A DNA stretch of 45,121 nucleotides from an uncultured beta proteobacterium (lineage in GTDB: Bacteria > Pseudomonadota > Gammaproteobacteria > Burkholderiales > Burkholderiaceae), in contig CAIUOP010000086.1 in NCBI GenBank assembly GCA_903900805.1, positions 1-45,121 of the forward strand, in the 5' to 3' direction. The position numbers and the translations under genes were made by a program. Shown here piece after piece: positions 1 to 9,628 of the stretch. Under the pieces are notes generated by a model. The model was given only the letters and a program-made list of their open reading frames with translations, had not been told where the DNA came from and searched no databases. Position 1 is the stretch's first letter, and every line of letters starts with the position of its first letter.

Positions 1-465
1 AATTCCTTGCCAATCAAAAGGAACGCCTCCGCCACCATAACCCTCGACGAGGGCATCCAGCAGAAAAGCGTTTGCTTGCCTATATTGTAGGGAAAATTCG
101 CTAAACGCGAAGTCTTGCCCTACACGGGCTGCTTTTATCCAAGGCTGGCCATCAGCAAGCTCTAGACAGCGCTCTGGGGTCTCATCCCCATGAAACTGCC
201 ATAAAGTGATTGGGGCGATTGCCTTAATTGTGGCAAATTGCTCATCTGTGGCATTTACGATCAATCCAACGGCATCTATCCCTACTGGGAGCCTAGCAAT
301 GAGCTGGTCAGCCAGATTAGGGCTTACAGCACGCACACTAGGAGGGTAAAAGACAAAGCCAACCGCATCAACGCCAGCAGCAACAGCCGCGTCTACATCT
401 TCAGAGGTCTTCAAACCGCAGATTTTGACTCTGGTTCGTCCAGGTGAGTAAGTAAGCAAGCCCAT
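1..465 (-). CDS. trpF: Phosphoribosylanthranilate isomerase, 3' end cut by window
   Basis: Catalyses the isomerisation of N-(5-phosphoribosyl)anthranilate in tryptophan biosynthesis (cytoplasmic TIM barrel). Reading the minus strand from an ATG at 465 gives 155 open codons that run off the left edge; the family is usually about 205 residues, so the C-terminal quarter is missing. The frame begins MGLLTYSPGRTRVKICGLKT, with the family's VKICG motif carrying the catalytic cysteine (C16). It later shows LLDALVEGYGGGG, which holds the catalytic aspartate, followed by VPFDW. The start lies 17 bases after the truA stop on the same strand, so the two are probably co-transcribed, as in other Burkholderiales where trpB and trpA follow. 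An opposite-strand frame at 238-447 is only a shadow. Identification is firm. Confidence 0.93.
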   Translation of the reverse strand, partial: MGLLTYSPGRTRVKICGLKTSEDVDAAVAAGVDAVGFVFYPPSVRAVSPNLADQLIARLPVGIDAVGLIVNATDEQFATIKAIAPITLWQFHGDETPERCLELADGQPWIKAARVGQDFAFSEFSLQYRQANAFLLDALVEGYGGGGVPFDWQGI

Positions 466-482
466 AAACCAATGATAAGGCT

Positions 483-1310
483 TTAGAGCCTGGTTAACTG
501 ATTAGGTAGCCAGGAATTATCTAGCCATGGTTCTGGAATTCCAAACTCTTCTGGGTAGGCAATTTTGGCTAAATAAAGGCCATCAGGCATAAATGTGGGC
601 GCGGCAATTCTCCGATCTTTTGCCTCAAGAACTTCTGCCATCCATTCAGGCTTTTGTCGACCCTGTCCAATCTGGAGAAAACATCCTACTAAATTGCGCA
701 CCATATGCTGCAAAAAAGCATTGCCGCGAATCCGAAAATACAACCATGGTCCATCAGAAATAATGTCTATGGCGTATATTGTTTTGACTGGTGTCTTGCT
801 CTGACATTCAGAAGACCTGAATGAACTGAAATCATGCTCGCCAATCAAGCATTCAACTGAATCTTGCATTGCTCCAATGTCAAGCTGCTGATTGGGTGGC
901 AGCATTAAATAGCCTGCACGGGCATGAACCATTGGTACGCGACACGGACCAACATGTAAGGCATAAATATAAGTGCGCTCAAATGCGGAGAAGCGAGCAC
1001 TAAATTCTTCTGAAACTGTCTTTGCCCAGTTGACAGCAATTGATGGCGGCAGAAATGAATTGACTCCTCTGACCCATGAGAAATCTTCCCGCTCTACATT
1101 GGTATCAAAGTGAATCACTTGCCCTAATGCATGAACGCCAGTATCCGTCCTGCCAGCAGTAATTGTTTTAATTGGAAAGTCTTTAGAAGACTCGCCAACA
1201 AAGGCTGTAATTGCTTTCTCTAACTCATCTTGAACTGAATTCTGATTGACTTGTGTTTGCCAGCCAGAGTATGGGCTGCCGTCATACTGAAGACCAAGGG
1301 CTATACGCAT
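483..1310 (-). CDS. truA: tRNA pseudouridine(38-40) synthase TruA
   Basis: Converts uridines 38-40 in the anticodon arm of many tRNAs to pseudouridine. The 275-residue product has the usual family length. It starts [20 protein letters not shown], the typical TruA N-terminus, and carries the active-site motif [10 protein letters not shown] with the catalytic aspartate at D56. Further family signatures are [14 protein letters not shown] and [13 protein letters not shown] in the C-terminal half. It lies 18 bases downstream of the FimV-like gene and 17 bases upstream of trpF, all minus strand, which suggests read-through transcription from the asd direction. Nothing unusual is seen. Confidence 0.96.
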   Translation of the reverse strand: MRIALGLQYDGSPYSGWQTQVNQNSVQDELEKAITAFVGESSKDFPIKTITAGRTDTGVHALGQVIHFDTNVEREDFSWVRGVNSFLPPSIAVNWAKTVSEEFSARFSAFERTYIYALHVGPCRVPMVHARAGYLMLPPNQQLDIGAMQDSVECLIGEHDFSSFRSSECQSKTPVKTIYAIDIISDGPWLYFRIRGNAFLQHMVRNLVGCFLQIGQGRQKPEWMAEVLEAKDRRIAAPTFMPDGLYLAKIAYPEEFGIPEPWLDNSWLPNQLTRL

Positions 1311-1328
1311 TGCAATACCCCCATGAAC

Positions 1329-2675
1329 TTAGGCATTACGGTGCAAGAGCTCCGCCAGTAAGCCTTGAGCTTCGATCGTGATAGTGGGATCAACTGAATT
1401 ACTGAGTCGAAGCACTTCTTCTAAGGATTTCTTGGCGGCGGAAAAATCTTCGATCGTGATGTAAGCACGTGCTAGATTCAACTTGACGCGCAGTGTGTCT
1501 GCTAAGGGATTAGAGGCAATAGCAGTGGCATCTGATACTGGCTTAGAAAGCTCTAAATCAATCCCAGAAAATAGTGCTTTGGCGCGCTCAGGCATGCCTG
1601 AGGGAGTGCTAGTGAGCTTATCTGGTGCATTGAAGTGAGTAAGCTCAGAACGGCGAGCATTACGAGCAAAGCCCCATAACAGTAGACCAGTTAATCCAAT
1701 CAAAGCAATCCCTAGAATGGCTGGTCCAAATCCACCCAATCCAAAATTATTTTCAACTACTTTTTTCTCCTTTGATTTATCCAGGAGGAGCTGAAGATCA
1801 GCCACATTCTTTTCTAACTCAGCAACTCGCGCCTTTGCTTGCTCTAGTTGCCTTTCTTGAGCAACTAGGTCTTCTGTATAGCGACGCTCTTGTTCATTAC
1901 CATCAGTGCCAGAACCAATCTTGAGGCGATCTTTTGGGGCAGCATCCCCACTCTTTGCATTGCCAGACTGAGATTGGTTTTGTGACCCATTGCCACCCTG
2001 CTCTGCATGCCACTGTGCATTAGCCTCAGAGACAAATTGGTTGGCTTCGGCTGGACTAATTGAGCGCAAAAGTGCTTGGCTGGGCTTATTGAGTTCTGCA
2101 CCTGCTGCTAAACGGTTAATGCTGCCGCTTGCAAAGGCATCTGGATTGGCTTTATACAAAGCCATCATGGTTTGATCTAAAGTGGCGCCATCTAACTGAG
2201 GCGCCATCATGGCGGCAATTTCAGAAAGAGTTTGACCAGGCTTGACGAGCACCTTTTGCGCATCACCTAAAAGCAAAGTAAATGTTTTAGTAATGCTGCC
2301 ACTAGACCAATTGAGATTCACTAATACATCAATAAAAGGGTCATCGCTTGCTGGAATCACATTCACCGTTTCCACCAAGACAACTAACTGCTCCTGGGGA
2401 TTACGATAAATCGATAGCTGCGGATTGAGGTCCAAAATCTTTTGAGAAATCCCAAGACGCTCATAGGATGCCTTGGGTAAGGTGCCTGCCTTTAAACTAG
2501 CTAAAGCAGCCTGCTCTTGAGCCCCAACCCGAATCGGAATCTCCGCCCGCAAAGGCTCTCCGGGTTTAGACAGCAATGTAGGTGAGCCCAAAGAAATTGC
2601 CCAAGCTGTACAAGACCAACTAAGCCAAACAAAGCAAAGCACTTTTAAAAAGCGAAGTTGATAACTTCGGGACAT
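1329..2675 (-). CDS. fimV: FimV-like membrane protein with LysM-type region and TPR-like C-terminus
   Basis: Probable relative of FimV, a peptidoglycan-associated inner-membrane hub protein for polar assemblies and type IV pili. I place the start at 2675, not at the in-frame upstream codon at 2729. There the asd stop and this ATG overlap as TAATG, and a signal peptide follows at once (hydrophobic core about 9-18, cleavage near A26). The mature 448-residue precursor shows a FimV N-terminal domain (27-135), a LysM-like stretch around VLVKPGQTLSEIAAMM (142-157), a Gln/Asn/Gly-rich linker (224-262), a coiled coil (262-303), a membrane helix (314-336) and a helical TPR-like tail (395-447). It is much shorter than pseudomonad FimV (above 900 residues), as in many betaproteobacteria. 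The pilus role is inferred. Confidence 0.8.
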   Translation of the reverse strand: MSRSYQLRFLKVLCFVWLSWSCTAWAISLGSPTLLSKPGEPLRAEIPIRVGAQEQAALASLKAGTLPKASYERLGISQKILDLNPQLSIYRNPQEQLVVLVETVNVIPASDDPFIDVLVNLNWSSGSITKTFTLLLGDAQKVLVKPGQTLSEIAAMMAPQLDGATLDQTMMALYKANPDAFASGSINRLAAGAELNKPSQALLRSISPAEANQFVSEANAQWHAEQGGNGSQNQSQSGNAKSGDAAPKDRLKIGSGTDGNEQERRYTEDLVAQERQLEQAKARVAELEKNVADLQLLLDKSKEKKVVENNFGLGGFGPAILGIALIGLTGLLLWGFARNARRSELTHFNAPDKLTSTPSGMPERAKALFSGIDLELSKPVSDATAIASNPLADTLRVKLNLARAYITIEDFSAAKKSLEEVLRLSNSVDPTITIEAQGLLAELLHRNA

Positions 2676-3832
2676 TATTTTTCGAGCAAGATTCTGAGCA
2701 TACGGCGTAAAGGTTCCGCGGCGCCCCATAACAGTTGATCGCCAACAGTAAATGCGCCAAGATACTCTGGGCCCATCGCCAATTTATGTAAACGGCCAAT
2801 CGGCACAGTCATCGTGCCGCTAACCGCCGCTGGTGATAATTCACGCTCAGTCATTTCGCGGTCATTCGGAACAACTTTGACCCACTGGTTATCGTTTGCC
2901 AAAATAGCTTCAATTTCTTTTAATGGAATATCTTTTTTCAACTTCACCGTCAAGCCTTGTGAGTGGCAACGCATCGCGCCAACACGCACACAGATACCAT
3001 CAATAGGAATACTACCTGGAGTACGAAATGCAGGGCGCCCAAGAATCTTATTGAACTCAGAACCGCCCTTCCACTCTTCTTTTGTTTGACCATGCTCAAC
3101 AGGAACATCAATCCATGGAATCACGCTACCGGCTAATGCGGTATTGCGAAAATTTTCCTTTGGAAAACTTGAGGAGCGTAGTGTTTCAGAAACCTTACGA
3201 TCAATATCTAAAATCCAAGATGAAGGATCTGCTAATTCGTTGGCGACACTGTCATGCAAAGCACCCATTTGCAGAAGCAATTCGCGCATATTCTGTGCCC
3301 CAGCGCCAGATGCTGCTTGATAAGTCATTGCACTGATCCACTCAACCAGATCAGCCTTCACTAAACCACCCATCGCCATCATCATCAAGCTCACGGTGCA
3401 ATTAGCGCCAATCCAATTCTTACCACCAGCGGCCAATGCCTTATCAATCACGGACCGATTGATCGGATCCAATACCAATACGGCATCATCTTTCATACGC
3501 AAAGCACTAGCAGCATCAATCCAGTGGCCATTCCAACCAGCCGCACGCAGCTTCGGAAAAACCGCATTGGTATAGTCGCCGCCCTGGCAAGTAAGAATGA
3601 TGTCGCAGCGTGACAATGCCTTGATGTCATTCGCATCTTGTAAAGTACTTTCGCTCTTGCTGACTTTTTTGCCATTAATCGATGGCACTTGGCCGCCCAC
3701 TTGGCTGGTGCTAAAAAATACTGGCTCAATCAAATCAAAATCTTTTTCGGTCAACATTCTATCCATGAGAACGCTACCGACCATGCCGCGCCAGCCGACC
3801 AAACCAACCAATGGTATTTTTGTATTTGCCAT
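2675..3832 (-). CDS. asd: Aspartate-semialdehyde dehydrogenase
   Basis: Reduces aspartyl-4-phosphate to aspartate semialdehyde with NADPH, the branch point to lysine/diaminopimelate, threonine and methionine. The 385 residues start with the NADP-binding segment [19 protein letters not shown], nearly identical to the enterobacterial form. The catalytic cysteine is C145 in [14 protein letters not shown], and the acid-base histidine lies in [14 protein letters not shown]. It sits 35 bases downstream of leuB on the same strand and its stop overlaps the FimV-like start by one base. The leuB-asd-fimV-truA order is common in Burkholderiales. No strong Shine-Dalgarno sequence is seen before the ATG. 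Confidence 0.97.
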   Translation of the reverse strand: MANTKIPLVGLVGWRGMVGSVLMDRMLTEKDFDLIEPVFFSTSQVGGQVPSINGKKVSKSESTLQDANDIKALSRCDIILTCQGGDYTNAVFPKLRAAGWNGHWIDAASALRMKDDAVLVLDPINRSVIDKALAAGGKNWIGANCTVSLMMMAMGGLVKADLVEWISAMTYQAASGAGAQNMRELLLQMGALHDSVANELADPSSWILDIDRKVSETLRSSSFPKENFRNTALAGSVIPWIDVPVEHGQTKEEWKGGSEFNKILGRPAFRTPGSIPIDGICVRVGAMRCHSQGLTVKLKKDIPLKEIEAILANDNQWVKVVPNDREMTERELSPAAVSGTMTVPIGRLHKLAMGPEYLGAFTVGDQLLWGAAEPLRRMLRILLEK

Positions 3833-3867
3833 GATGATGAACTATTTAATCAAGTTTTAATTTCGTT

Positions 3868-4938
3868 TTAAGAGAGTGCCGCTACTACTGCATCGCCCAT
3901 TTGCACGGTAGATACCTTTTGAGTGCCTTCGGTATAAATATCAGTAGTACGTAAGCCTTGCGCTAATACTTTCTGTACAGCCTTTTCAATTCGGTCTGCC
4001 TCAGCAGGCATTCCTAATGAATAGCGCAGCATCATTGCCGCAGACAGAATGGTTGCCAATGGATTGGCAATACCTTTGCCAGCAATGTCCGGCGCAGAGC
4101 CATGACTTGGCTCATATAAGCCTTTGTTGTTCTTATCCAAGGATGCTGAAGGCAACATCCCAATGGAGCCAGTTAACATCGCAGCCTCATCAGACAAAAT
4201 ATCACCGAACAAGTTACCAGTCACCACCACATCAAATGCCTTAGGGGCTTTAACTAGCTGCATTGCTGCGTTATCCACGTACATATGGGATAACTCGACA
4301 TCTAGATATTCTTTGGAGATCCGAATCATTACCTCACGCCAAAGCTGTGATGTTTCTAAAACATTCGCCTTATCAACACTGCATACTTTTTTGCTACGCT
4401 TACGGGCTGCTTCAAAGGCAACTCGGCCAATACGCTCTACTTCAGGCTCGCTGTAGTGCATAGTGTCAAAACCTTCGCGGGCGCCTTTAAATAATGGCAA
4501 CTCTGAAGTGCGAATGCCACGGGGTTGACCAAAATAAATATCACCGTTTAATTCACGCACAATCAAAATATCTAATCCGCCAATAATTTCTGGCTTGAGA
4601 CTAGATGCGGCTGTAAGTTCTGGGTAACAAATCGCTGGCCTGAAGTTAGCAAATAACTCTAAGTGTTTTCGCAGACCCAAGATAGCCTGCTCTGGACGCA
4701 GTTCGCGCGCAAGCGTGTCATATTTCCAATCGCCCACAGCGCCAAACAAAATAGCGTCTGCTTTTTTTGCTAGCTCTAAAGTTGCTGGTGGTAATGGATG
4801 ACCTGCAACATCATACGCAGCACCACCCACGGGAGCTTCTTCTAATTCAAACTTTGGGCCAAGTGCTTGCAGCACTCGAACGGCTTGAGCAACGATTTCC
4901 GGGCCGATACCATCGCCCGGTAGAACTGCAATTTTCAT
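3868..4938 (-). CDS. leuB: 3-isopropylmalate dehydrogenase
   Basis: NAD-dependent oxidative decarboxylation of 3-isopropylmalate, the third step of leucine synthesis. The 356-residue protein has normal length and begins [20 protein letters not shown]. The substrate and metal-binding region reads [19 protein letters not shown]. The NAD-binding signature is [20 protein letters not shown], followed by [19 protein letters not shown] ribosome-binding AAGGG lies about seven bases before the ATG. It is 21 bases downstream of leuD in the leuC-lipoprotein-leuD-leuB cluster, so all isopropylmalate steps after the leuA reaction are encoded together. No leuA lies in the window. Confidence 0.97.
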   Translation of the reverse strand: MKIAVLPGDGIGPEIVAQAVRVLQALGPKFELEEAPVGGAAYDVAGHPLPPATLELAKKADAILFGAVGDWKYDTLARELRPEQAILGLRKHLELFANFRPAICYPELTAASSLKPEIIGGLDILIVRELNGDIYFGQPRGIRTSELPLFKGAREGFDTMHYSEPEVERIGRVAFEAARKRSKKVCSVDKANVLETSQLWREVMIRISKEYLDVELSHMYVDNAAMQLVKAPKAFDVVVTGNLFGDILSDEAAMLTGSIGMLPSASLDKNNKGLYEPSHGSAPDIAGKGIANPLATILSAAMMLRYSLGMPAEADRIEKAVQKVLAQGLRTTDIYTEGTQKVSTVQMGDAVVAALS

Positions 4939-4959
4939 GAAAGGCCCTTAAATCTAAAA

Positions 4960-5607
4960 TTACGGCAATTGTGTCGCAAGCCACGGCATTTTGAGAATGC
5001 GCTCAGCTTCATAAGCCTTGATTTTATCTGCATGGCGCAGAGTTAAGCCAATATCGTCTAGACCGTTAAAAAGGCAGTACTTTCTAAATGGGGCCACTTC
5101 AAAGCTATATGCGGTGCCGTCAGGGGTCATGACTTGTTGAGCCTCTAGGTCAATAGTCAACTGATAACCATTGAATGCCAAGGTTTCATTGAATAAGTGG
5201 TCAACCTGTATCTCTGTCAAAACGATGGGTAACAGGCCATTTTTAAAGCAGTTATTGTAAAAAATATCGGCAAAGCTAGGAGCAATCACCGCTCTAAAAC
5301 CATATTGATCCAGCGCCCAAGGGGCATGTTCACGTGAACTGCCGCAACCAAAGTTTTTACGGGCCAAGAGAATGCCTGCACCTTTGTATCGAGCCTGATT
5401 AAGAACAAATTCTGAATTGATAGGTCGAGTGCTGCAATCCTGCCCTGGCTCACCATGATCTAGATAACGCCACGCATCAAATAGATTCTGACCAAACCCA
5501 GTCTTCTTAATCGATTTGAGAAACTGTTTCGGAATGATGGCGTCGGTATCTACGTTCTCACGATTCAAGGGAGCAACTAAACCTTTGTATACCGTAAATT
5601 TATCCAT
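4960..5607 (-). CDS. leuD: 3-isopropylmalate dehydratase small subunit
   Basis: Small (swivel-domain) subunit of the LeuCD isomerase that interconverts 2- and 3-isopropylmalate. The 215 residues match the proteobacterial family length. Recognisable segments are [20 protein letters not shown] near the N-terminus and [20 protein letters not shown], the substrate-recognition loop. It works with LeuC, encoded upstream, but a small lipoprotein gene is inserted between the two subunit genes. leuD begins 18 bases after the lipoprotein stop and ends 21 bases before leuB, consistent with one transcript. Confidence 0.97.
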   Translation of the reverse strand: MDKFTVYKGLVAPLNRENVDTDAIIPKQFLKSIKKTGFGQNLFDAWRYLDHGEPGQDCSTRPINSEFVLNQARYKGAGILLARKNFGCGSSREHAPWALDQYGFRAVIAPSFADIFYNNCFKNGLLPIVLTEIQVDHLFNETLAFNGYQLTIDLEAQQVMTPDGTAYSFEVAPFRKYCLFNGLDDIGLTLRHADKIKAYEAERILKMPWLATQLP

Positions 5608-5625
5608 GATTGTGACTCGTAATGT

Positions 5626-5832
5626 TTACTTCACAGGGGTAACCACAACATCTTTACCCTTGGTTTGTGATTGATTATTTTGCGGGCTGCTGCTAGAACC
5701 TTCCATTGACTTACCCATCGTCTGCAAGTCTTTGCCCATGCCTTCCACTGTATTAGTGCAAGCTGCGATGACTAGACCTGCAACACCAACAATAGCCAAT
5801 CGAGTGATTAGAGATACTGGAGAGAATTTCAT
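5626..5832 (-). CDS. Small entericidin-like lipoprotein between leuC and leuD
   Basis: A 68-residue predicted lipoprotein. The N-terminus is positively charged and hydrophobic and ends in a lipobox, LVIAAC, with the lipidated cysteine at C25. The segment after it, TNTVEGMGKDLQTMGKSM, resembles the entericidin A/B family, small cell-envelope lipoproteins linked in E. coli to a toxin-antidote pair. A low-complexity Ser/Gln/Asn tail follows. It lies 12 bases after leuC and 18 bases before leuD on the same strand, so it is almost certainly co-transcribed with leucine genes. I recall a similar arrangement in Burkholderia and Ralstonia, so this is probably a conserved guest and not a recent insertion. 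Its role is unknown; the family assignment rests on the motif pattern. Confidence 0.85.
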   Translation of the reverse strand: MKFSPVSLITRLAIVGVAGLVIAACTNTVEGMGKDLQTMGKSMEGSSSSPQNNQSQTKGKDVVVTPVK

Positions 5833-5844
5833 TTCTGATTACCT

Positions 5845-7254
5845 TTATGAAATCTTACGAACGTCAACAAAATGACCTTCAATCGCTGCAGCAGCGGCCA
5901 TTGCAGGACTAACTAAATGGGTTCTACCGCCATTACCCTGGCGGCCTTCAAAATTGCGATTGGAGGTAGAGGCGCAACGCTCACCTGGCTCTAAGCGATC
6001 AGCATTCATTGCCAAACACATAGAACAACCCGGTTCACGCCACTCAAAGCCAGCAGCTTTAAAAATACGATCCAAGCCCTCACGCTCTGCTTGGGCTTTT
6101 ACCAAACCCGAACCAGGAACAACTAAGGCCAACTTGACATTGGCTGCTACTTTTTTACCAAGACGATCAACCACTTTAGCTGCAGCGCGCATATCTTCGA
6201 TACGGCTATTGGTACAAGAGCCAATAAATACTTTATCTACTGGGATGCTGCTGAGCGGCGTATTTGGAATCAGATTCATATACTCCAAGGCACGTTCCAT
6301 TGCAACACGCTTACTAGGATCTCGTTCTTTTTCTGGATCAGGTACGCATTCGCTAATAGCCAATACCATTTCTGGTGAAGTGCCCCACGTTACTTGGGGT
6401 GCAATTTCTTCGGCACGTAGCTCGACCACTAAGTCAAACTTGGCATCTACATCAGAGTGCAAAGTTCTCCAATATTGCAATGCTTGCAATAGAACAGGGC
6501 CCTTAGGAGCGTATGGGCGGCCTTGAATATATTCAATCGTGGTTTCATCGACAGCAACTAAGCCAGATCTTGCGCCAGCTTCAATTGCCATATTACAGAC
6601 GGTCATACGGCCTTCCATTGAGAGATTGCGTATTGCTTCACCCGCAAACTCAATAGTGGAACCCGTACCACCTGCAGTGCCGATCTTACCAATCACGGCA
6701 AGAACAATGTCTTTAGCAGTAGAGCCTGGTTGTAAGCGTCCATCTACTCGCACCAAGATATTCTTGCTCTTTTTCATCAGCAAAGTTTGAGTTGCCAATA
6801 CATGCTCGACTTCAGAGGTGCCAATACCAAACGCTAAGGCACCGAATGCACCATGCGTACTAGTATGAGAGTCGCCACACACTACAGTCATACCAGGCAA
6901 AGTAGCGCCCTGCTCTGGTCCGATGACATGAACAATCCCCTGGCGAGCATCATTCATTTTGTATTGAGTAATACCAAAAGCATCGCAATTTTGATCTAGG
7001 GTGTCTACTTGCAATTTTGAAATAGGATCAATAATGCCTTCAGAACGATCCGTTGTTGGCACATTGTGGTCTGAGACCGCTAAATTAGCGGAGATGCGCC
7101 ACACGGGGCGATCAGCCAAACTCAAGCCTTCAAAAGCCTGAGGACTAGTCACTTCATGCAAGAGATGGCGATCAATATAGATCGTTGCTGTGCCATCCTC
7201 TTCAGAGTAAACAACGTGGTCATCCCACAATTTGTCATAAAGCGTTCGAGACAT
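5845..7254 (-). CDS. leuC: 3-isopropylmalate dehydratase large subunit
   Basis: Aconitase-family large subunit carrying the 4Fe-4S cluster of isopropylmalate isomerase. The 469 residues have typical length. Cluster ligands are visible in [15 protein letters not shown] and in [10 protein letters not shown]. Other aconitase signatures are [20 protein letters not shown] and [14 protein letters not shown]. An AAGG ribosome-binding sequence precedes the ATG by about six bases. It is 17 bases downstream of gltA on the same strand, so citrate synthase and the leucine genes may share transcripts. Its partner LeuD is encoded after the intervening lipoprotein. Confidence 0.97.
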   Translation of the reverse strand: MSRTLYDKLWDDHVVYSEEDGTATIYIDRHLLHEVTSPQAFEGLSLADRPVWRISANLAVSDHNVPTTDRSEGIIDPISKLQVDTLDQNCDAFGITQYKMNDARQGIVHVIGPEQGATLPGMTVVCGDSHTSTHGAFGALAFGIGTSEVEHVLATQTLLMKKSKNILVRVDGRLQPGSTAKDIVLAVIGKIGTAGGTGSTIEFAGEAIRNLSMEGRMTVCNMAIEAGARSGLVAVDETTIEYIQGRPYAPKGPVLLQALQYWRTLHSDVDAKFDLVVELRAEEIAPQVTWGTSPEMVLAISECVPDPEKERDPSKRVAMERALEYMNLIPNTPLSSIPVDKVFIGSCTNSRIEDMRAAAKVVDRLGKKVAANVKLALVVPGSGLVKAQAEREGLDRIFKAAGFEWREPGCSMCLAMNADRLEPGERCASTSNRNFEGRQGNGGRTHLVSPAMAAAAAIEGHFVDVRKIS

Positions 7255-7271
7255 AAGCGGCCTTAAATCCT

Positions 7272-8585
7272 TTACTTGCGAACTGAGATGTTCGGAACTT
7301 TACGTGAAGTTTCACCAACATACAACTGGCGTGGACGCCCGATCTTGTACTCAGGATCAGTAATCATCTCTTCCCACTGAGCAATCCAACCCACTGTTCT
7401 TGCCAAAGCAAAAATACAGGTGAACATATCTGTTGGAATACCAAGTGCGCGCTGGACGATACCAGAGTAGAAGTCTACGTTTGGATAAAGCTTGCGACTA
7501 ACAAAGTACTCATCTTCCAGAGCAATCTTTTCCAGAGTCATTGCCAGCTTAAATAATGGATCATCTTGTAGACCCAATTCCTTCAATACTTCATAGCAAG
7601 TTTCACGCATTAATTTAGCGCGTGGATCAAAGTTCTTGTAAACACGGTGACCAAAACCCATCAAGCGAACACTAGAATTTTTATCTTTTACTTGGGCAAT
7701 GAATTCATGAATATTATCAACGCCGCCATTTACCTGAATCTGATTTAGCATTTCTAGGCAAGCTTCATTTGCGCCTCCATGCGCTGGTCCCCAGAGGCAA
7801 GCGATACCGGCAGAAATAGCTGCAAATGGATTTGTGCCAGAAGAGCCACACAAACGCACTGTTGATGTAGAAGCATTTTGCTCATGGTCTGCATGCAATA
7901 TGAAGATGCGATCTAAGGCACGCACTAATACCGGATTGACTTTGTACTCTTCGCATGGTGTTGCAAACATCATGCGCATAAAGTTAGCGGTGTAAGACAA
8001 AGAGTTATCGGGATAGATAAATGGCTGCCCGATAGAATACTTATAAGCCATCGCTACCAAAGTTGGCATCTTTGCAACCAAACGAATTTGCGCTACTTCG
8101 CGAGCATAAGGGTCGGTGTAATCAATCTTGTCGTGATAGAAGGCAGCCATTGCGCCCACTAAACCAGTCAATACAGACATTGGATGCGCATCGCGACGGA
8201 AACCACGTAAGAAGAATTGCATTTGCTCATGAACCATGGTGTGGTGCATAACCATCGTTTCAAAATCTTTTTTCTCTTTAGCGTTTGGTAGCTCACCATT
8301 AATTAAGAGATAACAAACTTCTAAGAAGTCACAGTTATTTGCTAAATCTTCGATTGGATAGCCGCGATAAAGTAATTCACCCTTATCACCATCGATGTAA
8401 GTAATTTTGCTATTGCATGAAGCAGTAGAAAGAAAGCCTGAATCATAAGTAAACTTACCAGTCTGACCATAAAGCTTGCGTATATCAATTACGTCAGGAC
8501 CTACTGTCCCTTTGTAAATTGGTAAATCAATGTCTGGCGTGCCATCTGAAAACGAGAGTTTTGCTTTGATGTCCGATTCAATCAT
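7272..8585 (-). CDS. gltA: Citrate synthase
   Basis: Condenses acetyl-CoA and oxaloacetate to citrate. The 437-residue length and sequence match the hexameric type II enzyme of Gram-negative bacteria. Visible signatures are [16 protein letters not shown] (first catalytic histidine region), the [10 protein letters not shown] loop, and [16 protein letters not shown], which contains the second catalytic histidine. The C-terminal aspartate region is [22 protein letters not shown] lies five bases before the ATG. It follows sdhE by 56 bases, and that gap holds a candidate promoter of its own, so gltA may be transcribed both from the sdh promoter and internally. Confidence 0.97.
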   Translation of the reverse strand: MIESDIKAKLSFSDGTPDIDLPIYKGTVGPDVIDIRKLYGQTGKFTYDSGFLSTASCNSKITYIDGDKGELLYRGYPIEDLANNCDFLEVCYLLINGELPNAKEKKDFETMVMHHTMVHEQMQFFLRGFRRDAHPMSVLTGLVGAMAAFYHDKIDYTDPYAREVAQIRLVAKMPTLVAMAYKYSIGQPFIYPDNSLSYTANFMRMMFATPCEEYKVNPVLVRALDRIFILHADHEQNASTSTVRLCGSSGTNPFAAISAGIACLWGPAHGGANEACLEMLNQIQVNGGVDNIHEFIAQVKDKNSSVRLMGFGHRVYKNFDPRAKLMRETCYEVLKELGLQDDPLFKLAMTLEKIALEDEYFVSRKLYPNVDFYSGIVQRALGIPTDMFTCIFALARTVGWIAQWEEMITDPEYKIGRPRQLYVGETSRKVPNISVRK

Positions 8586-8604
8586 TTCTAATCCTTAGTC
8601 ATTC

Positions 8605-8633
8605 AAAATATTATTAATATGTTATCTACTCAA
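8605..8633 (-). promoter_or_regulatory. Candidate sigma-70 promoter upstream of gltA
   Basis: On the minus strand the sdhE-gltA gap contains TTGAGT (8628-8633), a 17-base spacer and TATTTT (8605-8610), each matching the consensus hexamer at four of six positions. The -10 box ends 19 bases upstream of the gltA ATG. A 13-base AT palindrome (8608-8620) overlaps the -10 end. AT-rich sequence produces such matches by chance, so this is only a candidate internal promoter. Confidence 0.3.
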
Positions 8634-8641
8634 ATACTGAA

Positions 8642-8911
8642 TTATTTCTCTCTCAGCTTTTGTAAAACCAATTTGAAAGAGTCAGATTGCATCTCTTTCT
8701 CTAGCACTGCAACAGAATCTTTGCGCCCAATCAATAAATCCATCAGGTCATTGTCGTCTAAAGCTAATAGCTGACTTAAAACCTTTCCCTCCTCTTCGTT
8801 TAGCTGAGCACCATAGCGCTCAAAGAAACGTTGCAGAATCAAATCATTCTCTAGTAAGCCCCTGCGAGCATCACTCTTTAGACGATATAACTCTGCATTA
8901 CCGAGGGTCAT
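8642..8911 (-). CDS. sdhE: FAD assembly factor SdhE
   Basis: Small helical protein that promotes covalent flavinylation of SdhA. The 89 residues match the family length, and the diagnostic RGxxE motif appears as RRGLLENDLIL (residues 17-27). FFERYGAQLNEEE and LLALDDNDLMDLLIGR are further family segments. Its ATG overlaps the sdhB stop as ATGA, indicating translational coupling. The position immediately after sdhCDAB is classic for proteobacteria. It is the last gene before gltA. Confidence 0.95.
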   Translation of the reverse strand: MTLGNAELYRLKSDARRGLLENDLILQRFFERYGAQLNEEEGKVLSQLLALDDNDLMDLLIGRKDSVAVLEKEMQSDSFKLVLQKLREK

Positions 8912-9612
8912 ACTGCCCTACGAACCATCAACTCCTTGATCTTGCCAATTGCCTTCGTTGGGTTCAAGTGCTTAGGGCATACATCCACGCAATTCATAAT
9001 AGTATGGCAACGGAACAAGCGATAAGGATCTTCTAAGTTATCTAAGCGCTGAGAGGTTTCTTCGTCTCGGCTATCAGCAATAAATCGATAGGCCTGTAAT
9101 AAACCCGCTGGGCCCACAAACTTATCAGGATTCCACCAGAAGGATGGGCATGCGGTCGAGCAAGATGCGCACAGGATGCACTCATACAAACCATTTAACT
9201 CTTCACGCTCTTCAGGGCTCTGGAGGCGCTCTTTTTCTGGGGCTGGATTGTCGTTTACCAAGTAAGGCTTGATAGACAAGTATTGTTTAAAGAACAAAGT
9301 CATGTCGACAATCAAGTCACGCACTACCGGCAAGCCAGGCAATGGACGTAATGTAATGACCTTTGGCAAGGTCAGCATATTAGTCAAGCAAGCTAAACCA
9401 TTTTTACCATTGATGTTCATCGCGTCTGAACCACAAACACCCTCACGGCATGAGCGACGATAAGAAATGGTTTCGTCTTGCTTCTTCAAAGAAATCAATG
9501 CGTCTAACAACATACGCTCACCAGAGAGCTCTAACTCATAGCGCTGCATGCGTGGAGCTGCATCGACATCTGGATCGTAGCGGTAAATTTCAAATATACG
9601 GGTATCACTCAT
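8908..9612 (-). CDS. sdhB: Succinate dehydrogenase iron-sulfur subunit
   Basis: Electron-transfer subunit of complex II on the cytoplasmic face of the membrane. The 234 residues show all three cluster sites. The 2Fe-2S set is in CREGVCGSDAMNINGKNGLAC. The 4Fe-4S set is in CILCASCSTACPSFWW. The 3Fe-4S set is in CHTIMNCVDVCPKHLNP. It lies 16 bases downstream of sdhA and overlaps sdhE by four bases. A purine-rich AGAGATAGAG precedes the start. The subunit passes electrons from the SdhA flavin to the quinone site made with SdhC and SdhD. Confidence 0.98.
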   Translation of the reverse strand: MSDTRIFEIYRYDPDVDAAPRMQRYELELSGERMLLDALISLKKQDETISYRRSCREGVCGSDAMNINGKNGLACLTNMLTLPKVITLRPLPGLPVVRDLIVDMTLFFKQYLSIKPYLVNDNPAPEKERLQSPEEREELNGLYECILCASCSTACPSFWWNPDKFVGPAGLLQAYRFIADSRDEETSQRLDNLEDPYRLFRCHTIMNCVDVCPKHLNPTKAIGKIKELMVRRAV

Positions 9613-9628
9613 TCTCTATCTCTCTTAC

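Noticed and set aside
5954..6526. Plus-strand open frame of 190 residues
   Set aside because: It is fully antisense to leuC, whose aconitase-family motifs are certain; the translated sequence is Ser/Arg-rich shadow.
8608..8620. 13-bp AT palindrome upstream of gltA as a regulator site
   Set aside because: It consists only of A and T in an AT-rich gap, so chance is a sufficient explanation. I kept only the overlapping promoter candidate at low confidence.
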